Below are positions 16,220 through 24,397 of a DNA stretch of 37,158 nt, in pieces (within the stretch, counting starts at the first letter, position 1; the number at the start of each line of letters is the position of its first letter). A program made the translations under genes and the position numbers. The notes under the pieces were generated by a model. It was not told the origin of the DNA, searched no databases, and worked only from the letters and a program-made list of their open reading frames with translations. The stretch comes from Nannocystis exedens. GTDB taxonomy: Bacteria; Myxococcota_A; Polyangia; Polyangiales; Polyangiaceae. The stretch spans positions 1-37,158 of the forward strand of contig CAMAVR010000035.1 of NCBI GenBank assembly GCA_945861885.1, given 5' to 3'.

Positions 16220-17869
16220 ATGTTGCGAAAAATTTTATCTGTAGTCCCTCTCGCCGTTTCGTTTGCTGCGGGCTGCGGCGGCAACCAGATGCCAATAGCG
16301 ACAGAAGAGCTCGGCGTCTCGGAGACGACCGTCGTCGTCGGCACAGCGGCTGAGGCGTCGCCCGTAACGAAAATGAACGTTTTCGTTGATGAAGCGGTCT
16401 ATCCCTCGATGAACACCCCTTTCCGCAGCGACCTCACCGACGTAACTGCCCAGATACGGCTGTTCTATCCGGGGACGGAGAAGCTTGTCCCCGAGCCTAT
16501 CGCTTCCTGCTCAACCAACTACGACGTCCGTGGTAAGCGGGCGAATAAGGGCATTGGAGTCCACGTCCAGGTCAAGCGAGCGGGCGACTACCGCGCGGTT
16601 ATCGCCATTATGGATGCCAAAAAAAACGTTCTCGAAACCCGACTCTATGATCTTCACGTCGTTGAACCGAAGCCCAGCGACTTCGCAGACCTATCGCGCT
16701 ACTGGCCGCCGATCCGTGGCCTGACAGCAACCTCCCTGGACGGTGTGCCGACCACAATTTCGCTCATTGAAGACCGCGACTACGAGATAGTCCTCGACGC
16801 AAACAAGCACTATACGCTCACGGCCGAGACGCCTCGGTCGGTAGAACAGGTGACGTGGACCGCCACCGACCTCAGCCGCAAGCGCCCTACGGTTACATCG
16901 ACAGGCACATCCTGGCGGGTAAGAGTACTATATCCGGGGCGATACAAGCTGGCCGTGCACGCGATGTCGCCCTTCGTGGGACACCCGGTCATCGGCGCTC
17001 AGCTGACTCGCACACGACATATCATCCTCCACGTCGTGTGGAACAAGGCGGCGCCCGAGATCTTCGCACCAGCCGCAGACGCACATATGCGCGCGGGAAT
17101 TCGATTCCCGCTTCACGTTTCATGCCCGAACGTTTCAAACCTGGCGGATAGACCGGTTCCGGACCTTTCTCTGGAAAAGTATGTTCCCGATCCGAAGGGG
17201 GACCATTGGGTCTCTGTTCCCAACGCCACATGCGAATTCGATTTACAGAAATTAGCGCTCGACCCTCAAACGGGCAGCCAGGAACGACGAACGTACACCG
17301 CGAAGGCGGTTGTGGGGCGTCCAGGTGAGTACCGCTTGCAGATAACATGCGGAACGATCACGACCGACCCTCGGTACTTCACCGTCGACCCGCGACCGCA
17401 TAATAAAATCCAGAACGTTGTTACCGCCGACACGAGCCACCGGACCGTCCACGTTTCTATCGGATCACCGTCCTTCAGCGATGATTGGCACGCAACCGTC
17501 GAGCCGAACACGCTGATTTATTTTAAGTCGTCGTGCATCCGTTCGCGTATCTCGAGGGTACCGCTCCAAGTCAATTGGACACTCCGCGGTCCTAACCAGC
17601 TGTTCGACACTTTTGCCGGAGAACGCTTCAAACATCGCTTTGGAACGAACGGCACGTATAGCGGCGAAGTCGTCTGCTTCGATCCCGACTTCAAGACGAG
17701 CGACATCATTCCATTTACGATCACCGTAGGGAACAACGTCGGCTACCAACATAACAAGAGGCCCGAGCCGCCGGTCGCCGTCGCTGCCGATCCTCAATCT
17801 GACGATGACGACGTAGTCGTGTTCGACGAAGACGAGGACGCAGAAGACCCTTACATGACCGTGGAGTGA
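16220..17869 (+). CDS. Secreted lipoprotein of unknown function with acidic C-terminal tail
   Basis: I do not recognise this 549-residue protein. It begins with a lipoprotein signal, MLRKILSVVPLAVSFAAGC, with lipidated Cys19 followed by Gly-Gly, which favours the outer membrane. The body is rich in beta-forming, Thr- and Val-rich segments that look like several immunoglobulin- or PKD-like sandwiches (for example GRYKLAVHAMSP and GTYSGEVVCF, each a GxY-type edge strand), with scattered cysteines. The final 30 residues are strongly acidic (DDDDVVVFDEDEDAED). The ATG at 16220 follows GGAG at about 11 bases. Its end overlaps the convergent amidotransferase gene by 19 bases. Confidence 0.8.
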   Translation: MLRKILSVVPLAVSFAAGCGGNQMPIATEELGVSETTVVVGTAAEASPVTKMNVFVDEAVYPSMNTPFRSDLTDVTAQIRLFYPGTEKLVPEPIASCSTNYDVRGKRANKGIGVHVQVKRAGDYRAVIAIMDAKKNVLETRLYDLHVVEPKPSDFADLSRYWPPIRGLTATSLDGVPTTISLIEDRDYEIVLDANKHYTLTAETPRSVEQVTWTATDLSRKRPTVTSTGTSWRVRVLYPGRYKLAVHAMSPFVGHPVIGAQLTRTRHIILHVVWNKAAPEIFAPAADAHMRAGIRFPLHVSCPNVSNLADRPVPDLSLEKYVPDPKGDHWVSVPNATCEFDLQKLALDPQTGSQERRTYTAKAVVGRPGEYRLQITCGTITTDPRYFTVDPRPHNKIQNVVTADTSHRTVHVSIGSPSFSDDWHATVEPNTLIYFKSSCIRSRISRVPLQVNWTLRGPNQLFDTFAGERFKHRFGTNGTYSGEVVCFDPDFKTSDIIPFTITVGNNVGYQHNKRPEPPVAVAADPQSDDDDVVVFDEDEDAEDPYMTVE

Positions 17870-18594
17870 CCGGCAGAGTTTGAACTCTGCCCGACACGCA
17901 CGAGATGGTCCAAAAACGCGAACAGAATTTCGTTCATTTCTCGATAGTCGTGGCGACGTAGCGTCGCCGCGCTTTCGATGTAACGCCCACCTGTTTCAAG
18001 CTCGTGCGCGCAGAACTCCAACATCCCGTTGATCGCCTCAACGGTGAATTCAAAATGGCACTGAAAGGCGTACACTTTTCGGGTGTATCGCACGATTTGG
18101 CGAGGGCACCCTTCGCTGAACGCGAGCAGTTTCGCGTCGGCCGTGAGGCCCGGCATGTCACCGTGCCAATGCGCAACACGAAATGTCGGTCCAGGCAGCG
18201 TCGAAAAAAATGGATCGCGACGCCCCTCTTCTGTCAACGTCACATCAAACACGCCTATTTCTTGGTGCGGGCTGTGCTCAAACTTGGCTCCTAGCGCCTC
18301 GCCGATAAGCTGCGCCCCTAGGCAGACGCCGAGCACCAGCTTGTCGGCCACAATCGCTTTTTTGATCAACGCTTGTTCGGCAATTGAGTCAAAGTGGCTG
18401 CATTCAGCCGTTGTCGTTGCCGGTGATTGCGGGCCGCCCATCACCACAAGAAAATCGATGTCATCGACCCGCTGCGGCAGCTCATCGCCGTCGTACACTC
18501 TGCTGTACGAAACCTGAACCGATCGCGCTTTCGCCCAGGAGGCAAACGCGGCAGGGCTCTCAAAACTCTCGTGCATGACTAGGTGCATTTTCAT
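17851..18594 (-). CDS. Class I glutamine amidotransferase-like protein
   Basis: The 247-residue protein has the GATase1 triad: nucleophile Cys91 in LGVCLGAQLIGEALG, and His180 and Glu182 in AFQCHFEFT. An oxyanion-side VVMGGPQSP lies at residues 50-58. This stand-alone type is often labelled GMP synthase-like. It would hydrolyse glutamine or a gamma-glutamyl compound, and no acceptor domain is attached. ATG at 18594 or 18588; neither has a strong ribosome site. Its last 19 bases overlap the convergent lipoprotein gene, and the shared end holds a hairpin. The substrate is not determined. Confidence 0.9.
   Translation of the reverse strand: MKMHLVMHESFESPAAFASWAKARSVQVSYSRVYDGDELPQRVDDIDFLVVMGGPQSPATTTAECSHFDSIAEQALIKKAIVADKLVLGVCLGAQLIGEALGAKFEHSPHQEIGVFDVTLTEEGRRDPFFSTLPGPTFRVAHWHGDMPGLTADAKLLAFSEGCPRQIVRYTRKVYAFQCHFEFTVEAINGMLEFCAHELETGGRYIESAATLRRHDYREMNEILFAFLDHLVRVGQSSNSAGHSTVM
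17872..17891. terminator. Perfect hairpin at convergent gene ends
   Basis: GGCAGAGTT (17872-17880), a two-base TG, and AACTCTGCC (17883-17891) form a perfect inverted repeat 3 bases after the stop of the lipoprotein gene and inside the last codons of the opposing amidotransferase gene. No T-tract follows on either strand, so factor-independent termination is not proved. Confidence 0.55.
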
Positions 18595-18644
18595 CGCGGC
18601 GCGATGATTGTGCTTTCATCGAATGTAGAGCGCAACTCTGGCGC

Positions 18645-19745
18645 TTACTTGCGCGATGGCGGCGGGAGATTGAGCATGGTTCGTAGCTCGTCCGGCTCGA
18701 GCGACCGCAACATCGCTTCTTCGGGCGAAATATCGCCCTTTTTCACCAGCTGCGCGAGCGATTGATTGAGCGTCTGCATCCCGTGTTGCTCCTGCCCTAC
18801 TTGCATTTGCCCGTAAATTTGATGAATTTTGTCTTCGCGAATCAAATTCCGAATCGCCATATTTGGAACGAGAACTTCCATCGCCATCACGCGCCCAGAC
18901 CCGCTTTTCCGGGCAATCAGCTGCTGGGTGATCACCGCTTGCAACGTCAACGAGAGCTTCGTACGAACCTGCGACTGCTGATGCGCCGGAAAAGCATCGA
19001 CAATGCGCGTGATCGACGACACCGCCGAATTGGTGTGAAGCGTCGCGAAAACAAGATGCCCCGTTTCGCTGATCGTTAGGGCCGCCTCCATCGTCTCGAG
19101 GTCGCGCATTTCGCCGATGAGCACGATGTCGGGGTCTTGCCGGAGCACGTGTTTTAAAGCCGATTTGAAGCTCTTCGTATCACCGCCTAGCTCGCGCTGA
19201 TTGACGATCGATAGCTTGTGCGGGTGGATGTACTCGATCGGATCTTCGATCGTCATGATGTGGAGGCGACGTGTCGAGTTGAGGCGGTCGATCATCGCGG
19301 CGAGGGTTGTCGTCTTACCGGAACCGGTCGGCCCGGTGACAACGATAAGCCCGCTCGGACGCTGAAGGAGGTCTTCGATGACCGGAAGAAGACCAAGCTC
19401 TTCAAACGACTGAATGCGAAACGGAATCGTCCGAAACGCCCCCGCGACGACCCCTTGCTGCGTAAAAACGTTGGCGCGAAATCGCGCGAGCCCGTCGACC
19501 CCGAAGCTAAAGTCGACTTCGCGGTGCTCTTCAAAAGTGCTCTTCTGCTCGTCGTTCATCACGGAATAGCAGAGCCGTTTTGTATCTTCAGCCTTTAGCG
19601 GCGGAGTGTTAAACGGAAAGATATCGCCATCGACGCGGATGACCGGCGGCGTCCCCGTCGTGATGTGCATGTCGCTCGCCCCTTTGTCGAACATCACTCT
19701 AAGGAGCTGCTCCATCGTCACTTTGTGTTCCTGATTATCCTTCAT
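18645..19745 (-). CDS. pilT: Type IV pilus retraction ATPase PilT
   Basis: The 366-residue protein shows the PilT N-terminal KGASDMHITTGTPPVIRVDG, Walker A GPTGSGKT (138-145), the Asp box EDPIEYIH, Walker B DIVLIGEMRDLET and the His box LVFATLHTNSA. It is a hexameric motor on the inner-membrane cytoplasmic face that depolymerises pili and drives twitching. A strong AGGAG at 19751-19755 stands 5 bases before the ATG at 19745. It follows pilB by 15 bases. No pilC lies next to it in this window. The length and ASDMHIT signature separate it from PilB and GspE. Confidence 0.95.
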   Translation of the reverse strand: MKDNQEHKVTMEQLLRVMFDKGASDMHITTGTPPVIRVDGDIFPFNTPPLKAEDTKRLCYSVMNDEQKSTFEEHREVDFSFGVDGLARFRANVFTQQGVVAGAFRTIPFRIQSFEELGLLPVIEDLLQRPSGLIVVTGPTGSGKTTTLAAMIDRLNSTRRLHIMTIEDPIEYIHPHKLSIVNQRELGGDTKSFKSALKHVLRQDPDIVLIGEMRDLETMEAALTISETGHLVFATLHTNSAVSSITRIVDAFPAHQQSQVRTKLSLTLQAVITQQLIARKSGSGRVMAMEVLVPNMAIRNLIREDKIHQIYGQMQVGQEQHGMQTLNQSLAQLVKKGDISPEEAMLRSLEPDELRTMLNLPPPSRK

Positions 19746-19760
19746 GAATGCTCCTGAGGT

Positions 19761-21467
19761 TCAATCAGCCATCGTCACGCGAACGATTTCTTCGGTCGTC
19801 GTGACTCCGTCGAGAACTTTTTTGATGCCGCTCGCGCGGAGCGTTGTCATCCCTGCGCGCACCGAGGCCGCTTTTAATTCGGCGGTTGGCGCGCCTTGGA
19901 GCACCAACTCTCTTAGGGCATCGGTAAATCGCATCACTTCGTAGAGTGCGACGCGCCCTTTGTAGCCGGTTCCGTTGCACGTCTTGCAGCCGACACCGTG
20001 AAAAATTTTGGCGTTGGTAATCTGCTCCGGAGTGAACCCAATGTCGTGCAGAACAATTGGGTCGACAGGCATCGCTACTTTGCAATCAGGGCAAATTTTG
20101 CGCGCGAGGCGCTGGGCGAGCACAAGATTGATACTTGCGGTAATCAAAAACGGCTCAACGCCCATGTTAAGCAGACGCGAAATCGTCGACGGCGCGTCGT
20201 TCGTGTGCAGCGTCGACAGCACGAGGTGCCCTGTAAGTGACGCTTTCACGCTAATTTCGGCCGTTTCGAAATCGCGAATTTCACCGACCATGATGATGTC
20301 TGGGTCTTGACGCAGAAACGCGCGCAGCGCGGCGGCGAATGTCAGCCCGATGTCTTCGTGCACTTGCACCTGATTGATACCGGTTAAATTGTATTCAACC
20401 GGATCTTCGGCGGTGCTGATATTTTGCCCCGGTTGATTTAGCTCCGACAGCGCCGAATAGAGCGTCGTCGTCTTTCCCGAACCGGTCGGCCCGGTGACAA
20501 GCACCATCCCCCACGGTTGATGAATCGCCCAGCTAAAGTCTTCGAGCGGTTTCGGGTCGAACCCGAGTTTCGTCATGTCGAGCTGCAGGTTCCCTTTATC
20601 GAGGAGACGCAGGACGATTTTTTCGCCCCAAATCGTCGGCAGCACGCTGACGCGAAAATCCATTTCGCGCCCTTTTCCGAGCTTCAATTTGATGCGCCCA
20701 TCTTGCGGGAGGCGTCGTTCGGCGATGTCGAGCGAACTCATAATTTTTAGGCGGCTCGCGATCGCATTTTTTAGCTTTAGCGGCGGCGTCGACTCTTCGA
20801 CGAGCACCCCGTCGACGCGGTAACGAACACGAAGCTCTTTTTCGTAAGGCTCGACATGAATGTCGCTGGCCCCTTTTTTTATCGCGTTCAAAAGCATCAT
20901 GTTAACGAGCCGAACAACGGGCGCTTCTTCCCCCTCTTTTACAAGCTCGGTTTCGCTTTCGGGCCCTTCTTCGTTTCCACCCGCGACTTGGATCTCGCTT
21001 TCGTCGAAGCCGGCCATTACTTCGGCGTAAGAGCTGCCGGCGACGAAGTACTTTTCGATCGCGCGCATGATCGCCGTTTCGGTTGCGATGACCGGCTCGA
21101 TGTTTGAGCCTGTTAAGAATTTCAAGTCGTCGATCGCGTTCAAGTTTGTCGGGTCGGACATCGCGACCGTCACGCCGCTCTTTGATCGCGAAACAGGGAT
21201 GACACGATGCCTTTCGCACTGGTCACGCGGAACAAGTTTTAGAAGCTCGGGATCAATTTCGACATCCTCGAGATCGATCGTCGGAATATTGTAGTGCTTC
21301 GACAGAAAAGCGGCGATTTGCGCTTCGGTGACATAGCCAAGCTTGACGAGCGCCGCGCTCAGAGTGCCCCCTGAACTCTTTTGCGCCGTCTGCCCCTCTT
21401 GAAGCTGCGCCACTGAAATCAGCCGCTGCTGCACCAAGAGCTCGCCGACCCGGTTCCGATTTGCCAT
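19761..21467 (-). CDS. pilB: Type IV pilus assembly ATPase PilB
   Basis: The 568-residue GspE-family ATPase has an N-terminal MshEN/T2SSE_N domain (about residues 1-145), an ASDIHVEPYEKELRVRYRVDG segment, Walker A GPTGSGKT (326-333), EDPVEY, DIIMVGEIRDFETAEI, and a C-terminal zinc module with CPDC and CKTCNGTGYKGR. It powers pilus extension. The neighbouring pilT supports PilB rather than GspE of type II secretion. The ATG at 21467 has GGAGG only at a distance of about 15 bases. Confidence 0.92.
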   Translation of the reverse strand: MANRNRVGELLVQQRLISVAQLQEGQTAQKSSGGTLSAALVKLGYVTEAQIAAFLSKHYNIPTIDLEDVEIDPELLKLVPRDQCERHRVIPVSRSKSGVTVAMSDPTNLNAIDDLKFLTGSNIEPVIATETAIMRAIEKYFVAGSSYAEVMAGFDESEIQVAGGNEEGPESETELVKEGEEAPVVRLVNMMLLNAIKKGASDIHVEPYEKELRVRYRVDGVLVEESTPPLKLKNAIASRLKIMSSLDIAERRLPQDGRIKLKLGKGREMDFRVSVLPTIWGEKIVLRLLDKGNLQLDMTKLGFDPKPLEDFSWAIHQPWGMVLVTGPTGSGKTTTLYSALSELNQPGQNISTAEDPVEYNLTGINQVQVHEDIGLTFAAALRAFLRQDPDIIMVGEIRDFETAEISVKASLTGHLVLSTLHTNDAPSTISRLLNMGVEPFLITASINLVLAQRLARKICPDCKVAMPVDPIVLHDIGFTPEQITNAKIFHGVGCKTCNGTGYKGRVALYEVMRFTDALRELVLQGAPTAELKAASVRAGMTTLRASGIKKVLDGVTTTEEIVRVTMAD

Positions 21468-21580
21468 CGCGTTTATCGAAGTCCTCCAACGAGTTCAAGC
21501 GGCCAACCGTGTCGAAACCTAAGCCTCCGACCTGCTGGCGGAGTAAGATACTTACCTTGCCCGGTATTGAAGCACGGGGC

Positions 21581-22786
21581 ATGATGGGCGCCGATACAAT
21601 GCATACTTATACCGACCTTATCGCTTCGATTCGTAAACGCACCAAAGAGGTCTCGCTCGAAGAGCTTAAACGCAGGCTCGATGCGCGCGAGGCGGTAACC
21701 GTGGTCGATGTGCGCGAAAAAGAGGAGTATCGCGCAGGGCATATCCCGGGGGCGATCTCGCTACCGCGCGGATTTCTCGAGATTCAGGCCGAATCGAAGC
21801 TCACCGACAAGCGCGCGCCGATCGTCACGGTGTGTGCAGGTGGCACGAGGTCGGCGCTCGCCGCGGCAACATTGATCGACCTCGGCTACACCAATGTCGA
21901 AACGGCAAACCCAGGCTTCGTGCGATGGAAAGATGTCGGGTACGCGGTCGAAACGCCGCCGCACTTGAGCGACGCGCAGCGCGATCGCTATTCGCGGCAT
22001 TTGCTACTGCCAGAGGTCGGCGAAGCGGGGCAAGCGCGCCTGCTCTCGAGTCGCGTACTGCTCTTGGGTGCCGGCGGGCTAGGCTCACCAGCCGCGCTCT
22101 ATCTCGCCGCGGCTGGGGTGGGAACGCTGGGCATCGTCGACGCCGATGTCGTCGATGCGTCGAATTTGCAGCGGCAAATCATTCATACGACATCGCGCGT
22201 AGGCACGCCCAAAGTTGAAAGCGCGGCGGCAACAATCGCCGAGCTCAATCCTGATGTTCGCGTCGTTGCGTACAAAGAGCGGCTTACAAGCGCGAACGTC
22301 GACCGAATTTTTGCCGACTACGACGTGATTGTCGACGGCACCGACAATTTCCCCACACGCTATTTGGTGAGCGACGCGAGCGTTCTTCTTGGCAAGCCGG
22401 TCGTGCACGGTTCTATTTTTCGGTTCGATGGGCAAGTGAGCACATTCGTTCCAGCGCGCGCGGCGGCAAAGCTCGGTGTTGAGGCTGGGCCATGTTACCG
22501 CTGCCTCTATCCGGAGCCCCCACCGCCACACTTGGCACCGAGCTGCCAGGAGGCCGGCGTCTTAGGGATTTTATGCGGAATTGTGGGGACGCTTCAGGCG
22601 ACCGAAGCGATCAAATTGCTGCTTAAAAAAGGGGCACCGCTCATCGGACGGCTCGTGACATACGACAGCCTAAGGATGACGTTCCGCGAGTTGAAGCTAA
22701 GGCGCGACCCTCGCTGCCCCGCGTGCGGAGAGGATCCGACGATCAAAAATTACATCGATTACGAGCAGTTTTGCGCGCGGGGGTAG
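21581..22786 (+). CDS. Rhodanese-ThiF sulfur-carrier adenylyltransferase (MoeB/ThiF family)
   Basis: From the ATG at 21581 the protein has 401 residues (ATG at 21584 or 21599 also possible; the upstream TTG extension to 21461 is unlikely). Residues 26-125 are a rhodanese domain with VVDVREKEEYRAGHIPGA and active-site Cys85 in the loop CAGGTR. Residues 137-395 are a ThiF/MoeB domain: GAGGLGSPAALYLAAAG from 163, a DNLQRQ-like SNLQRQIIH, VVDGTDNFPTRY, catalytic-loop SCQEAGVLGILCG and two zinc pairs, CYRC and CPAC. It would adenylate the C-terminal glycine of a ThiS- or MoaD-like carrier and hand over sulfur. No carrier gene is adjacent. Here the rhodanese domain comes first, the reverse of human MOCS3. 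Confidence 0.92.
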   Translation: MMGADTMHTYTDLIASIRKRTKEVSLEELKRRLDAREAVTVVDVREKEEYRAGHIPGAISLPRGFLEIQAESKLTDKRAPIVTVCAGGTRSALAAATLIDLGYTNVETANPGFVRWKDVGYAVETPPHLSDAQRDRYSRHLLLPEVGEAGQARLLSSRVLLLGAGGLGSPAALYLAAAGVGTLGIVDADVVDASNLQRQIIHTTSRVGTPKVESAAATIAELNPDVRVVAYKERLTSANVDRIFADYDVIVDGTDNFPTRYLVSDASVLLGKPVVHGSIFRFDGQVSTFVPARAAAKLGVEAGPCYRCLYPEPPPPHLAPSCQEAGVLGILCGIVGTLQATEAIKLLLKKGAPLIGRLVTYDSLRMTFRELKLRRDPRCPACGEDPTIKNYIDYEQFCARG

Positions 22787-22809
22787 TAAGTGACGCGCAA
22801 TCTGATCTG

Positions 22810-22832
22810 CCCGTAAACGTGCCCGGTTTTTG
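22810..22832. repeat. Dispersed copy of GTAAACGTGCCCGG repeat
   Basis: These 23 bases are identical to 15258-15280 inside the UDG gene, including the TTTTTG end. This shows the sequence is a dispersed repeat and not specific to that gene. Confidence 0.9.
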
Positions 22833-22865
22833 AAGTTGTTGAGGAGGGCTCTCGAAGGAAGCCGA

Positions 22866-22926
22866 CTCCTCTCCCGCTTCGCGGGAGAGGGAACGCGTGA
22901 CGAAGTCACGCGAGGGTGAGGGCTCA
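22866..22926. repeat. 61-base double-hairpin element, left copy
   Basis: It holds two internal palindromes: CTCTCCCGC/GCGGGAGAG with a 3-base loop and CGTGAC/GTCACG with a 3-base loop, then GAGGGTGAGGGCTCA. It is the reverse complement of 23203-23263 with one mismatch. The layout resembles REP/BIME-type repeats. Confidence 0.9.
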
Positions 22927-23202
22927 GGGCTTTTAAATTCACAACAAAGATCGAAATCGAAGCATTCACCAGAAATCGAAGCAACCACCAACGAGATTGA
23001 ACTCGCCGGACCATCGCACGCATCGTGGAAGCTTGTTTATCATAATGGTTTTCGCGATCTTTGGCTTGCCCGGCAAGGCTGCATATCGCAAACGTGATTA
23101 CCGATGTAGATGACGTCGTTCTTGCCATTCGTCGAAGCTTGCATCTGTGCCGCGCTTCATTGGGCTAGAGCTTGGTCGACGGGGGTTCTTCCGCGAAAGG
23201 CG

Positions 23203-23263
23203 TGAGCCCTCACCCTCGCGTGACTTCGTCACGCTTTCCCTCTCCCGCGAAGCGGGAGAGGAG
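23203..23263. repeat. 61-base double-hairpin element, right copy (inverted)
   Basis: Inverted copy of 22866-22926 with a single substitution. The pair encloses 276 bases. No flanking target duplication was found. Confidence 0.9.
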
Positions 23264-23305
23264 GCTCCGCCTGGCACGGCAGCGGCGTCCTCTTTGTGCT
23301 GGCCC

Positions 23306-24292
23306 CTACAGCGCTCCGTGGCCCACTTGCTTAGCGTTTACTGATACTCGCGCTTCGGCTCTTCGGTGCGGGGTTGCTGGGTGTTCGTCTTCGCGCGGCT
23401 GCATGCTTTCTGAATCGACCGTGATGAGGTCGTTGATCGACTTGAACGGTCTGAGCGTCATCGCTACCGGCACATCGTTTGGTGACGGCGGCCATGCTGA
23501 TACGTAGCGTGCCGATTCGCCGGCTCCGCTTGCGTCGATCCATGCGACGTGCCCTGCCCCTTGCGGTCGGACATCGAGATGAATAAACGCGCTGTTGGGA
23601 TAGTAGCCGCAGCCGGTGTCGTTCAAAGTCTTGCAGTAGGCGACAAGGCTCTCGTTGGTGACGCCGTCGAGACGAAAATCGATCGCCTTCCCGTCTGCGT
23701 GAAAGCTCCCTGTGCTGGTCGGCCTGTAGCCCGACACGACGTAAACGCGCGGACGTGCATGGCCTTTGCTAGAGAAATGATCGACCACTGCTTGAATCCG
23801 ATGTACGAGGCGCGAATCGACTCGCCTTACATTTGGCGCCAACTTCTCACCTTTTTTCAGGGCGAGGCGTTCGATTCCATTTTGCGGCCTTAGCGCCCCA
23901 TTTGGGCGCGCGATCAGCGATAGGCGCTCGACCGCCAGCGGCGCGATTCGGCCATCGCATCGCGTTAGCGCGAAGTGTGTTGTCTCTTCGCCGCGCACGA
24001 GATCGATCGGCGCGTGCAGGCAGGCTTTTGCGGCCACTTTTGTCGCATTAAGTTTTGCGTTGGCCGGCTTGGTTGCGTTGGTTGCGACCGCAACTTTTTT
24101 CGGCTTTTTGGTCGCGACGGCTTTCAGCATTGCAGTCGGTGGCTTGAGCGCCTTCTTGTTATTCGCCCTCTTGTTATTAACAACTGGCGCGTTCGGCTTC
24201 TTCGCATGCGCGTGCTCTGCCGCCATCGCGCTGATGGGCGACAGGCTTGCCAGCGAAATAAGAACAACCGAGCACAACGGTTTGAGCGACAT
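23306..24292 (-). CDS. Secreted M15/DUF882-like peptidoglycan peptidase with Lys/Ala-rich linker
   Basis: From the ATG at 24292 the protein has 328 residues. A signal peptide (about residues 1-25, CSVVLISLASLSPISAMAA) leads into a basic Lys/Ala/Asn-rich stretch (about 27-90, KKPKKVAVATNATKP) of histone-like composition. The catalytic region has SGYRP (187-191), SFHADGKAIDFRL (His198, Asp205) and AFIHLDVR (His238, Asp240), the zinc-ligand pattern of DUF882/M15 D,D-carboxypeptidase or endopeptidase families. It probably trims cell wall peptides in the periplasm; the basic linker may bind the wall or anionic polymers. The tail after about residue 260 is not recognised. Confidence 0.85.
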   Translation of the reverse strand: MSLKPLCSVVLISLASLSPISAMAAEHAHAKKPNAPVVNNKRANNKKALKPPTAMLKAVATKKPKKVAVATNATKPANAKLNATKVAAKACLHAPIDLVRGEETTHFALTRCDGRIAPLAVERLSLIARPNGALRPQNGIERLALKKGEKLAPNVRRVDSRLVHRIQAVVDHFSSKGHARPRVYVVSGYRPTSTGSFHADGKAIDFRLDGVTNESLVAYCKTLNDTGCGYYPNSAFIHLDVRPQGAGHVAWIDASGAGESARYVSAWPPSPNDVPVAMTLRPFKSINDLITVDSESMQPREDEHPATPHRRAEARVSVNAKQVGHGAL

Positions 24293-24300
24293 GAATCGAG

Positions 24301-24305
24301 CCTCC
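24301..24305 (-). promoter_or_regulatory. Ribosome binding site deciding the M15-like peptidase start
   Basis: GGAGG lies 8 bases before the ATG at 24292. This selects that ATG over the longer frame from a TTG at 24313 and places the signal peptide at the true N-terminus. Confidence 0.8.
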
Positions 24306-24397
24306 ATCGGCAATAGCGGCGCCGCGCCGCAGGGGGAGCGTTACCGAGGATTGTACCAAATGGCCAACAATTTGGTGGCCCTAATAAGTCTGCGTGG

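Larger units (their letters stand above)
22787..23305. other. Gene-free stretch with inverted repeats
   Basis: This 519-base gap between convergent genes holds the short GTAAACGTGCCCGG copy and two 61-base inverted elements. The interior 22927-23202 shows no frame with recognisable protein features. I see no tRNA or known RNA motif in it. Confidence 0.6.

Noticed and set aside
22897..23097. Small plus-strand frame in the repeat region
   Set aside because: It begins in a 61-base repeat and has no recognisable protein features or ribosome site.
22866..23263. Insertion sequence
   Set aside because: The inverted arms enclose only 276 bases with no transposase frame, and no target duplication is visible.
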